A stretch of DNA of 64,000 nucleotides, taken from assembly GCF_026625885.1 (NCBI RefSeq), contig NZ_CP113068.1:124001-188000 (forward strand), written 5' to 3'. Positions within the stretch are counted from its first letter, which is position 1. Every line of letters starts with the position of its first letter. The notes under the pieces are model-generated. The model made no database searches, had not been told where the DNA came from, and was given only the letters and a program-made list of their open reading frames with translations. The translations under genes were made by a program, and so were the position numbers. The stretch comes from Roseateles sp. SL47 (GTDB lineage: Bacteria; Pseudomonadota; Gammaproteobacteria; Burkholderiales; Burkholderiaceae_C). Shown piece after piece: positions 25,298 to 34,446 of the stretch.

Positions 25298-26275
25298 TCA
25301 GTGGGCGCCGCCACCCACGCGCAGGCGCGGGTCGACAACAAAATACAGCAGGTCCACCACCAGGTTGATCACCACAAAGATCAGGGAGATCAGGCAGAGA
25401 TAGGCAGCCATCACTGGAATGTCGGGGAACTGCACGGCCTGGATGAACAGCAGCCCCATGCCCGGCCAGTTGAAGACCGTTTCGGTGATGATGGAAAAGG
25501 CAATCAGCGATCCCACCTGCAATCCGGTGACCGTGATCACTGGCACCAGGGTGTTTTTGAGCGCATGGCCGAAATAGATGGCGCGGTTGCTGAGGCCTCG
25601 CGCCTTGGCAAATTTGATGTAGTCCGCCCGCAGCACTTCCAGCATCTCCGAGCGCACCAGCCGCATGATGAGCGTGAGCTGGTAAATCGCCAGCGTGAGG
25701 GCGGGGAGCAGCACATGGCGCAGCCCGTCGAGGGTGAGCAAGCCAGTGGTCCAGCCTCCCACAGCCACCACATCCCCACGGCCATTGCTGGGCAGCCACT
25801 GCAACTGCACGGCAAAGACCAGAATCAGCAGCACACCAATCAGGAAGGTGGGCAACGACACCCCAATGAGCGACACCGCCATGGCGATCTGCGTGCCCAC
25901 GCTGCCGCGTCGGAGTGCCGCATAGACGCCCAATGGAATGGCCACCACCAGCGCAATGACAGCGGCCACCGCCGACAGCTCCAGCGTGGCCGGGACCCGC
26001 TCCGCCAGCAAGGACGACACTTTGCGCCGCTGCTGCAGGCTGATGCCGAACTCGCCCTGCACCGCATTGCCAACGAAGGTGGCGAACTGGGCAACGAACG
26101 AGCGATCCAGGCCCAGGTCATGACGGATCTGCTGGCGTTGCTCGGGTGTGGCGTCCTGCCCGGCCAGGCTCGCCACCGGGTCTCCCACGAACTGGAACAG
26201 CATGAAGGCAACAAAAGCCACCGTCAGCATGACGGCAACGGCCTGAACCAGGCGGCGAAGAATAAAAACCAGCAT
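25298..26275 (-). CDS. Peptide-type ABC transporter permease (OppB/DppB type)
   Basis: 325 residues, first gene of the operon. The N-terminal helix MLVFILRRLVQAVAVML is typical, followed by the periplasmic loop with DPVASLAG and DLGLDRS, and the EAA loop (DYIKFAKARGLSNRAIYFGHALKN). The C-terminus ends VDPRLRVGG as in other DppB proteins. No periplasmic binding-protein gene precedes it; the next gene upstream is a porin with its own terminator. Confidence 0.92.
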   Translation of the reverse strand: MLVFILRRLVQAVAVMLTVAFVAFMLFQFVGDPVASLAGQDATPEQRQQIRHDLGLDRSFVAQFATFVGNAVQGEFGISLQQRRKVSSLLAERVPATLELSAVAAVIALVVAIPLGVYAALRRGSVGTQIAMAVSLIGVSLPTFLIGVLLILVFAVQLQWLPSNGRGDVVAVGGWTTGLLTLDGLRHVLLPALTLAIYQLTLIMRLVRSEMLEVLRADYIKFAKARGLSNRAIYFGHALKNTLVPVITVTGLQVGSLIAFSIITETVFNWPGMGLLFIQAVQFPDIPVMAAYLCLISLIFVVINLVVDLLYFVVDPRLRVGGGAH

Positions 26276-26424
26276 GTCGTCTGGGCCGCGGGACTGCTGC
26301 CCGGCTCGTGGCCTGCAGCATCACCAGGCCCTGCGGGCGCACATTTGTGAAGGACCCATCATCCGGACGTGGGCCGTCACGGGCAAGAGGGAAACTCCAT
26401 AACGTGCGCATGACGCGACAGCCC

Positions 26425-26450
26425 AACAAAAACCGCCCCGAAGGGCGGTT
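26425..26450 (-). terminator. Intrinsic terminator of the downstream porin gene
   Basis: On the minus strand an 8-bp AACCGCCC/GGGCGGTT stem with a TTCG loop followed by TTTGTT, 26 nt after the porin stop. Confidence 0.85.
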
Positions 26451-26476
26451 GCAGCAGATCGTGCCGGCAGGCCGCG

Positions 26477-27538
26477 TCAGAAGCGATGCCGCAGGCCAAC
26501 GATGGAGCCCCCACGCTTCTCCGCGTTGTTGGCAAATCGCACGGCACCGTCATACTTGGTGTAGTCCAGTTCCAGGTAGACGTCGGTCCGCTTGGAGAAG
26601 GCATAGTCCGCCACAAAGGCCAGGTAGTGGCCTTTGCTCTTGGTATTGGCCAGCGCGACCGAGTAGTGCGTCTGCTCCGCAAACCAGTAGTGGCCGCCGA
26701 TGTTGAGCTGAGGGGTCAGCTGGTAGGTGGCGCCGGCCGAGAACATGTCGCGCTTGCGCACATCATTGGCCGCTGTATTCAGCACGGTCCCCAGCAGGCC
26801 CGCCGTGTAGGCCGCACCCAGCAGACCGCCACGGTCGAACTTGTTGCTGGCCCATGAGACGTTGGCATACCACGGGCCGCTGGTGTAGGCCGCGCCAGCG
26901 GTGTAGCCGCGAACCTTCTTGCCCAGCGTGTCTTCCACGGTGAGGAAGGCACCGCCCACGGCAAACTCACCTTCCGCATAACGCAGCAGACCACCGTAGG
27001 ACTTGTTCTGCGAATTGCCTTCACCGGCGGACACCTGGATCTCGCCCCGCACCGGGCCCTTCTCCACCAGGTACTTCACCATGTTGTCCTGCCGCGCCCC
27101 CATGGACAGGCCGATCTCCGGCTTGTAGGCCTCGATGTAGGGCGAGTATTTGAAGGATGCGTAGGTGGAGGTGTAGATGTCGAACAGGATGTTGTATTGA
27201 CGGCCCAGCATGATCCGGCCGAAATCAGCCGACTGGATGCCCACCCAGGACTGACGCCAGAAGTCGGTCGCGGCCTGGGTGCCGTTATCGGAATTCAGGC
27301 GATGTTCGAGGTTGACCAGGGCCTTCATGCCGCCGCCCAGATCCTCATTGACATTCACACCCAGCCGGCTCTGGGACATGCCACCCGGAATGACCTGCTT
27401 CTCGGAGGACCCGGCGTTGGCATTGCTTGTCCAACGCAAACCGACGTCGACGATGCCGTAGAGCTGAACGCTGGACTGGGCCCAGGCGGACCCGATCGAC
27501 GCAGCCAGCAGGCCGACTGCCATGGCGGCTTTTTTCAT
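26477..27538 (-). CDS. Gram-negative trimeric porin
   Basis: 353 residues with a signal peptide (MKKAAMAVGLLAASIGSAWAQ) and the Burkholderiales porin start SSVQLYGIVDVGLRW. Further family marks are LGVNVNEDLGGGMKALVNLEHRL, RQYNILFDIY in the constriction-loop region, and a terminal phenylalanine (VGLRHRF) for BAM recognition. It is a 16-strand general diffusion porin. A clear AAGGAG ribosome site precedes the ATG. It lies directly upstream of the peptide transporter operon and downstream of a group II intron. Confidence 0.93.
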   Translation of the reverse strand: MKKAAMAVGLLAASIGSAWAQSSVQLYGIVDVGLRWTSNANAGSSEKQVIPGGMSQSRLGVNVNEDLGGGMKALVNLEHRLNSDNGTQAATDFWRQSWVGIQSADFGRIMLGRQYNILFDIYTSTYASFKYSPYIEAYKPEIGLSMGARQDNMVKYLVEKGPVRGEIQVSAGEGNSQNKSYGGLLRYAEGEFAVGGAFLTVEDTLGKKVRGYTAGAAYTSGPWYANVSWASNKFDRGGLLGAAYTAGLLGTVLNTAANDVRKRDMFSAGATYQLTPQLNIGGHYWFAEQTHYSVALANTKSKGHYLAFVADYAFSKRTDVYLELDYTKYDGAVRFANNAEKRGGSIVGLRHRF

Positions 27539-27778
27539 GCGATGTCTCCTTTGTTTGATGTGGTCGTTCGCCGTGGTCGATTCTGGAGGAACGGTCGAAT
27601 ATCAAACCGCTTGCGTTGCAGATCGCCCACGCGAACTTACCCTGTCAAATGTGGGACATTCGCGTACTACTTTGGTGCAAGCCGCCCCAAAAGAGGCACA
27701 GCCGTCCACCGGTGTCCGGTCCCGCAGTCACGCGTGTACAGATCGGGATAGGGGCAGCCCCTGGGCTGAACCCCTCCC

Positions 27779-27814
27779 ACACCACCCGGCATGCGGGTCC
27801 GCACCGGGCGGTTC
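27779..27814 (-). ncRNA. Group II intron domain V (catalytic hairpin)
   Basis: The minus-strand sequence begins GAACCGCC and closes with GGGTGGT around an inner stem UGCG/CGCA and a 4-nt loop. The size and position, between the maturase stop and the 3' splice site, fit domain V. The class was not determined. Confidence 0.6.
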
Positions 27815-27826
27815 GAGAGCTTGAGG

Positions 27827-29212
27827 TCATGAGAGACGAGGCACGCCAAGGCGGTCGAACCAAGCCACCGTGAGCACGTTGTTGAGCGACTTTGCGCTGT
27901 TTCGCCACCAGCGGCGGCTATTCGCCGCCACGCGGTGGGCCACAGCAGGATTGGCCCCCAAGGCCCGCAACTGTCGGTAAATGGTCGGCCCGCGCTTCCA
28001 CTGCTTGAGCTGGAGCGCCCGCAACCGGTGCCGCAGCCACTCGTCCAGCTCGCGCCAGACTTTGGGTGTCTGCGCCATCCGGAAGTAGCCCTTCCAGCCC
28101 AGCAGGTACGGCCGCAACCCTTGCACGACCTGTTCCATGCTGCGCCCGCCAGAGCGCCGTGTGAGTTGCCGGATGCGCGCCTTGAAGTCGTTCTGGGCCT
28201 TGACGGCCACCGCACACTTCACCTCCCGCCCCTTGGCCACCCACAGCTCATAACCCAGGAACTTGCGCCCGAAGGCGCTGCACACGGCACTTTTGGCTTC
28301 ATTGATCTGAAGTTTCAGCTTGCCGTAGAGCCTCCTGAGCCAGGCCATCACCCGCTCACCGGCCTTCCTGCTGCCCACATAGACGTTGCAGTCGTCGGCG
28401 TAGCGCGCGAAGCAGTAGCCCCTCGCCTCCAGCGCCTTGTCCACCTCGTCGAGCAGCACGTTGGCCAGCAGCGGGCTCAGCGCCCCCCCTTGCGGCGTCC
28501 CCTGGTCTCGCTCCACCTTGACCCCGCCATCCATGATCCCGGCGTTCAGGTACGCACGGATCAGCCGCAGCACGGCTGCGTCCGGGATGCGTCTCTTGAG
28601 CCGGTCCATCAGGATGTCGTGATTCACCCGGTCGAAGAACTTCGCCAGGTCCACATCCACCACCACGCGCTTGCCCGACTGCACGTAGGCCCGAGCAGCT
28701 CTCACCGCATCGTGCGCACTCCGTCCCGGTCGGAACCCGTGGCTGTGCTTGCTGAAGGTGCGATCGATCAGCGGTTGCAGCACTTGCAGCAGTGCCTGCT
28801 GGATCAACCGATCCGTCACCGTCGGGATACCCAGCTCACGCTGGCTCCCATCCGGTTTGGGGATCATCACCCTGCGTACCGGCGATGGCCGGTACTTCCC
28901 CGCCAGCAGCGCCTGGCGAATCTGCGGCCAACTCGTTTGCAGCAGGCGACGCGTGTGCTCAATGTCGAGCCCGTCCACGCCCGCTGCGCCCTTGTTGGCT
29001 TTGACCCGCTTCCACGCCACTTGCAGGTTCTCTCTTGTCAGCGCCGCCGCCAGCAGGGGGCCAGCCCCAGCCTCCGGCGTGGCCGACCCTGTGCCCGGGT
29101 GCTCACGGAACGGGCCGCAGGCTTCGTCGCTGGCAGGATCACGCCCGGCTTCACCGTGCGCTACGCCTGCCCGCCCGGATGACTCCGGCATCTGACGCTT
29201 GGCCTTTGACAT
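27827..29212 (-). CDS. ltrA: Group II intron reverse transcriptase/maturase
   Basis: 461 residues from the ATG at 29212 (a GTG at 29230 is also in frame). RT blocks are present: KANKGAAGVDGL, YRPSPVRRVMIPKPDGSQRELGIPTV, FRPGRSAHDAV, VVDVDLAKFFDRVNHD, GTPQGGALSPLLANV and the catalytic RYADDCNVYV. Domain X (maturase) follows with YLLGWKGYFRMAQTPKVWRELD. The protein ends soon after, with no HNH endonuclease domain visible. It splices and reverse-transcribes the host intron. All catalytic motifs look intact, so the element may be active. Confidence 0.93.
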   Translation of the reverse strand: MSKAKRQMPESSGRAGVAHGEAGRDPASDEACGPFREHPGTGSATPEAGAGPLLAAALTRENLQVAWKRVKANKGAAGVDGLDIEHTRRLLQTSWPQIRQALLAGKYRPSPVRRVMIPKPDGSQRELGIPTVTDRLIQQALLQVLQPLIDRTFSKHSHGFRPGRSAHDAVRAARAYVQSGKRVVVDVDLAKFFDRVNHDILMDRLKRRIPDAAVLRLIRAYLNAGIMDGGVKVERDQGTPQGGALSPLLANVLLDEVDKALEARGYCFARYADDCNVYVGSRKAGERVMAWLRRLYGKLKLQINEAKSAVCSAFGRKFLGYELWVAKGREVKCAVAVKAQNDFKARIRQLTRRSGGRSMEQVVQGLRPYLLGWKGYFRMAQTPKVWRELDEWLRHRLRALQLKQWKRGPTIYRQLRALGANPAVAHRVAANSRRWWRNSAKSLNNVLTVAWFDRLGVPRLS

Positions 29213-29620
29213 CCCCGTGTCCTCGGTCACTCACTCTCGTTCGGTCCTTCGCCTCTCGCTGCTGGCCTTGGCGGCCCCGCTACCCAGCTACTACGACCTC
29301 TGCTGACTCCTCGCTCCGGCAGCGCCGTCGCCCTTTCAGGCATGAGGCGAGGTCTCCTCAGGTAAGAACGCACTCTTTCACTGCACAACCGCCGGATCTA
29401 CACCGCCTCGCCTTGATCACGAGAGCTTCGCGGTTACGTGCCCGCTCACCCTGCTCGGCAGCGCCTTCTATCCGGTTCTTGTCCATCGGCTCGCAGCTTC
29501 GCTCCACGCTTCCTCCCCACACTCGGTCACCCTCATGCAGTTGCGCTTCACTTCGTTCGCTGTGATCAACTTACGGCGGGACTTGCACCCGCAAGAGTGC
29601 GCTCATGCTGAGCGCACACG

Positions 29621-29647
29621 AAAAAAAAAGCCGCCCCGAAGGGCGGC
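29621..29647 (-). terminator. Intrinsic terminator of the upstream porin gene; intron insertion site
   Basis: On the minus strand a 7-bp GCCGCCC/GGGCGGC stem with a TTCG loop followed by nine T residues, 28 nt after the porin stop. The group II intron starts 3-4 nt beyond the T-run. Confidence 0.9.
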
Positions 29648-29675
29648 CTTTGCACAAGTGCTGATCCGCGAGGGA

Positions 29676-30710
29676 TTAGAAGCTGTGCTTGATGCCGACG
29701 TCGAAGCCGCCCGACTTGCCGCCACGAGCAGCAGCAACAGCGTTGCTTTGCACGCGGAAGTTGGCGCGGCCGCTGTTGTCGATCAGCGAAGCGGTGGTGT
29801 ACACCGAGGTACGCTTCGACAGGTTGTGCAGATAGCCAATGGTGTAGAACTTGGCGTCGCCAGCAGCAGTGTTGCTTGCGTCAGCAGCGTTGTTGGTTTC
29901 AGCATCGCTGAACTGAGCCAGCACCGAACCGGCAGTGGTCACGGGGACCACAGCGCCGATCGTGTAGATGTTCTGCTTCAGCGAGTTGAACTTCAGCTGA
30001 GTCCACAGGCCGCTGACCTTGGCCATGCCGAAGTCATAGCTGCCGCCCAGCGACAGTTGCTTGAACTTGGCGGTAGCAACGCCTTCGGTGGACTGGTAAC
30101 CAGCAGCCACGTTGATGGCGCTGTCCTTCCAGCCCAGACGGCCGCCGTAGGACTTGGCACCCACAGCGCCTTCGCCAGCAGCGACGTCGAACGAACCATA
30201 GGCACCGCCCAGGCCGCCCGGCAGGAAGTACTGAGCCAGGTTGTCAGCACGGTTGATGGTTTGGGTGCCGCTGCCCAGCGTGTTGTACACGCGGGTCACG
30301 TCGCCCAGGCCGGTGGTGGAGTACACGTCGAAGTCGTCAACGACCAGACGGGTGGAGGTCTTGCCACGGCCCAGACGGACTTCACCGAAGTCGCCCATCA
30401 GGCTCACGGAAGCACGACGGTTCCAGAACTTGTTGGTGGTGGAGGTGTCACCAGCGGTGCCGGTGTCAGACGACAGGGCGCTTTCCAGCCAGAAGCCGGC
30501 CTTCAGGCCACCGCCCAGGTCTTCAATGCCACGGACGCCGAAACGGCTGGAGCTGCTGCCGTCGTTCGTCAGCTGCTTGACGTTCTGGCCGTTGGCCTTG
30601 GTGTAACGGGCGGCGACGTCGATGACGCCGAACAGGGTCACCGACGATTGAGCGGCAGCGGCACCGGCGAAACCAGCCAGCACAGCCAGCGCGACGAGAG
30701 ATTTCTTCAT
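29676..30710 (-). CDS. Gram-negative trimeric porin
   Basis: 344 residues with signal peptide MKKSLVALAVLAGFAGAAAAQ and the start SSVTLFGVIDVAARY. Family marks include SRFGVRGIEDLGGGLKAGFWLES, GEVRLGRGKTSTRLV and the C-terminal VGIKHSF ending in Phe. An AGGAG ribosome site lies 6 nt before the ATG. The strongly biased codon use and clean terminator suggest a highly expressed major porin. It is a diverged tandem relative of the porin at 26477. Confidence 0.94.
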   Translation of the reverse strand: MKKSLVALAVLAGFAGAAAAQSSVTLFGVIDVAARYTKANGQNVKQLTNDGSSSSRFGVRGIEDLGGGLKAGFWLESALSSDTGTAGDTSTTNKFWNRRASVSLMGDFGEVRLGRGKTSTRLVVDDFDVYSTTGLGDVTRVYNTLGSGTQTINRADNLAQYFLPGGLGGAYGSFDVAAGEGAVGAKSYGGRLGWKDSAINVAAGYQSTEGVATAKFKQLSLGGSYDFGMAKVSGLWTQLKFNSLKQNIYTIGAVVPVTTAGSVLAQFSDAETNNAADASNTAAGDAKFYTIGYLHNLSKRTSVYTTASLIDNSGRANFRVQSNAVAAARGGKSGGFDVGIKHSF

Positions 30711-30982
30711 TAGAGACTCCTAGATCTTAATGAGGCTTGTGGGCCCACCAGGGCCTCCACAAACCAAGCTCCTGCAATGAAGCTGTGCCGTATTGCAACA
30801 GTTCCCATCCCACCTGACCAGCGGCATCCCCGAGAAAGTCCTGATTTCGTTGGATGCAAGCAACGCGTATGTGATTAAAAAATGTGTCATCACCCATTCG
30901 CACAAATGCGAAGCCACCCCACCAGAGCGGGTATGTCGCATGCCCCTAAACTGCCTCTTCACCGCATCACCAAGTCAATGCC

Positions 30983-31729
30983 ATGACGGTTTCAGCCCCC
31001 ACCCCCACCGCCATTCCGCCGGTTTCCGGCACATTGAATGGAAATGGGGCAGAACCGGCGGCGGCGGCCCATTCAGCGCATGATCCGCGCGCCGGACGGC
31101 AGCCGAACCGCCTGGATGCGTGGATTTCCACACTGGACCACAGCCTCAAGACGCTGGCCGGCGTCGCCCCCATGTCCCGCCCGACACCCGCCGCTCAGTT
31201 TCCGAATGAAACCTTGACGGAAGAACAGCGCCGCGAAGCTGCGGCCCTGATGCGGGTAAACCATGTGGGGGAGATCTGCGCCCAGGCGCTGTACCGGGCC
31301 CAGGCCTTGACCACGCAGGACGACGAACTGCGCCAGCATCTGGAGCATGCCGCCCAGGAAGAACTGGACCATCTGGCCTGGACGGCTCAGCGGCTGCAGG
31401 AACTGAATGACCGGCCGAGCCTGCTGAACCCGCTTTGGTATGCCGGGGCGTTTGCCATCGGCACGGTGGCGGGCCTGGTGGGCGACAAGGTCAGCCTCGG
31501 TTTTGTGGTGGAGACCGAACGACAGGTGGAGGCCCATCTGGACAGCCATCTGACCCGGCTTCCGGCGGGTGACCACAGTTCACGCGCCATCGTTGCCCAG
31601 ATGATGGCGGAGGAGGTGGAGCATGCGGACGCCGCCCGGGCTCGCGGTGCAGTGGACCTTCCGGCCCCGATCAAGGGGCTGATGCGGCTGGCCGCCAAGG
31701 TGATGACCACCACTGCCCACCGGATCTGA
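30983..31729 (+). CDS. coq7: 3-Demethoxyubiquinol 3-hydroxylase
   Basis: 248 residues. A Pro/Ala-rich N-terminal extension of about 75 residues precedes the di-iron carboxylate domain. Metal ligands are seen in [22 protein letters not shown] (ExxH), [10 protein letters not shown] and EEVEHADAA (ExxH). It performs the penultimate hydroxylation of ubiquinone biosynthesis at the membrane. It is convergent with the OsmC-family gene, a pairing common in Burkholderiales. Confidence 0.94.
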   Translation: MTVSAPTPTAIPPVSGTLNGNGAEPAAAAHSAHDPRAGRQPNRLDAWISTLDHSLKTLAGVAPMSRPTPAAQFPNETLTEEQRREAAALMRVNHVGEICAQALYRAQALTTQDDELRQHLEHAAQEELDHLAWTAQRLQELNDRPSLLNPLWYAGAFAIGTVAGLVGDKVSLGFVVETERQVEAHLDSHLTRLPAGDHSSRAIVAQMMAEEVEHADAARARGAVDLPAPIKGLMRLAAKVMTTTAHRI

Positions 31730-31754
31730 GGCCTTCCCAGGCGCCCCTCCCCGA

Positions 31755-32177
31755 TCAGACTTCGACCAACTCCACGGATGTGGTGATCTCGGCCGTCTTG
31801 GCCAGCATGATGCTGGCCGAGCAGTACTTCTCATGGGAGAGCTTCACCGCGCGCTCCACGACCGGCAGCGACAGGTCGCGCCCTTCCACAATGAAATGCA
31901 TGTGGATCCTGGTGAACACCTTCGGGTCGCTCTCCGCCCGGTCGGCTTTCAGCTGCACCCGGCAGTTGCGCACATCATGGCGCCCGCGCTTGAGGATGAG
32001 CACCACGTCATAGGCGGTGCAGCCACCGGTGCCCAGCAGCACCATCTCCATCGGCCGCGGGGCCAGGTTGCGGCCACCGCCGTCCGGTGCGCCGTCCATG
32101 GTCACCAGATGGCCGCTGCCTGTTGTGGCCGCGAAGCTCATGCCGTCCTTGCCCATCCAGTCGATCGTGCATTCCAT
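31755..32177 (-). CDS. OsmC/Ohr-family protein (YhfA-like)
   Basis: 140 residues from the ATG at 32177, chosen because GGAGGAAG lies at proper spacing and the residues match the family start (MECTIDWMGKDGMSFAA). The two redox cysteines of the fold are seen in GTGGCTAYDV and HEKYCSAS. OsmC-like proteins reduce organic hydroperoxides or act as thiol-dependent hydrolases; this YhfA branch is not well defined. Gene 26 nt from the coq7 stop, tail to tail. Confidence 0.88.
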   Translation of the reverse strand: MECTIDWMGKDGMSFAATTGSGHLVTMDGAPDGGGRNLAPRPMEMVLLGTGGCTAYDVVLILKRGRHDVRNCRVQLKADRAESDPKVFTRIHMHFIVEGRDLSLPVVERAVKLSHEKYCSASIMLAKTAEITTSVELVEV

Positions 32178-32268
32178 GCGCTCTTCCTCCTTGCACCACA
32201 GACCGCCCACGGGCCGGTGATATTGCTCATTAGAGACCTGTCTCCAACGAGAAGTCATACAAAAAATA

Positions 32269-32297
32269 TTGCGGCGCAGCATGCTCCGCCCTAGAAT
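32269..32297 (+). promoter_or_regulatory. Sigma70-like promoter of an unassigned transcript
   Basis: TTGCGG (32269-32274), a 17-nt spacer and TAGAAT (32292-32297; 5 of 6 to consensus). It points toward a terminator at 32411-32443 with no convincing gene in between. Confidence 0.5.
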
Positions 32298-32303
32298 TCT
32301 AGA

Positions 32304-32443
32304 CATGCGATAGCGCTACCCGTACCGGTACCGTGCAATGCCCACGCGGCTGTGCCCGTAGCCGTAGCGCCCGCACCGTTTGTCTCCTCCACCGCCTCCA
32401 TGGTGGATTCAGCCCAAGGCCCCCAAGGCCTTGGGCTTTTTTT
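32304..32443 (+). ncRNA. Candidate small RNA (or ilvA leader) ending at an intrinsic terminator
   Basis: About 140 nt between the promoter at 32269-32297 and a strong terminator. Short stems are possible: GCGCTAC near the start against GTAGCGC about 45 nt later, and CCACC/GGTGG near the 3' end. Between them is a CU-rich run (GTCTCCTCCACCGCCTCC) that could pair with Shine-Dalgarno sequences. No leader peptide rich in Ile/Val/Leu/Thr codons was found, so classic ilv attenuation is not supported. It could be a trans-acting sRNA or an attenuated leader of ilvA 220 nt downstream. Confidence 0.4.
32411..32443 (+). terminator. Strong intrinsic terminator upstream of ilvA
   Basis: A perfect 11-bp stem (32411-32421 / 32427-32437), a 5-nt loop and seven T residues. 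No plus-strand gene ends here; coq7 stops 680 nt upstream. Confidence 0.85.
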
Positions 32444-32448
32444 CTGCC

Positions 32449-32514
32449 TGACGGGCCGGGCATTGCTGCCCGACGTGCCAGGCATTGCTGCCTGACGGGC
32501 CGGGCAGTGTCCCG
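32449..32514 (+). repeat. Three imperfect 22-bp direct repeats
   Basis: Units begin at 32449, 32471 and 32493 and share [TC]GACG[GT]GCC[GA]GGCATTGCTGCC; the third diverges at its end. They lie between the terminator and the ilvA start. Confidence 0.6.
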
Positions 32515-32661
32515 CAGCGCTCCCACTGGCCCACCCCGAGGCAACCCGCCCTCCTCCAACCGCGAACCCTCCGGCCCACCGGGGGGCCCCGACAGCGCCG
32601 GGACTCGGACAAACCCTCGCTTATCATCATCCGCCGCCTGATGCGGCATGGAGGGAATTCA

Positions 32662-34236
<1,575 letters not shown>

Positions 34237-34253
34237 TCCCGGTCCTTGCGCAG

Positions 34254-34277
34254 CCCGACGTCCGGCGCGGCGTCGGG
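34254..34277 (+). terminator. Weak hairpin after ilvA
   Basis: CCCGACG (34254-34260) pairs with CGTCGGG (34271-34277) across a 10-nt GC-rich loop, 17 nt after the ilvA stop. No T-run follows. Confidence 0.3.
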
Positions 34278-34446
34278 TCGCCACCACGAGCTTGGTCGCT
34301 GAGCGCACACTTTGCCCCTGGTCCAGGTGGCCCCGGGCATTTGCCGATCGAGTCCTGGTGTGGGTCAACACACAATGGGGGCTGGGCGTTGCCGCCCTGG
34401 TGGGATGCCTGGATGCACCCCGCTTGCTGTTGCTCCGCGCCCGACC

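Larger units (their letters stand above)
27742..29617 (-). mobile_element. Group II intron (about 1.88 kb) between two porin genes
   Basis: The 5' end is read as GTGCG at 29617 on the minus strand, followed by a structured leader, a reverse transcriptase/maturase gene, a domain V-like hairpin at about 27779-27814 (GAACCGCCCGG...CCGGGTGGT with a UGCG/CGCA inner stem), a domain VI-like stem, and a 3' end at about 27742 (TATCCCGAT). The upstream exon ends with the T-run of the porin terminator (29621-29647), so the intron inserted 3-4 nt behind an intrinsic terminator. That site choice is typical of class C introns. Exact ends are inferred from consensus only. Confidence 0.75.

Noticed and set aside
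27660..27690. A possible NtrC/sigma54-like site (GCACCAAAGTAGTACGC) upstream of the second porin.
   Set aside because: The dyad is incomplete and no GG/GC -24/-12 pair with correct spacing was found.
32333..32641. A plus-strand frame that might be an ilv leader peptide or small protein.
   Set aside because: It runs through the terminator, has no ribosome site and no run of branched-chain codons.
34237..34446. A possible cobalamin riboswitch before the CobT-like gene.
   Set aside because: No B12-box-like sequence or matching stems were recognisable.
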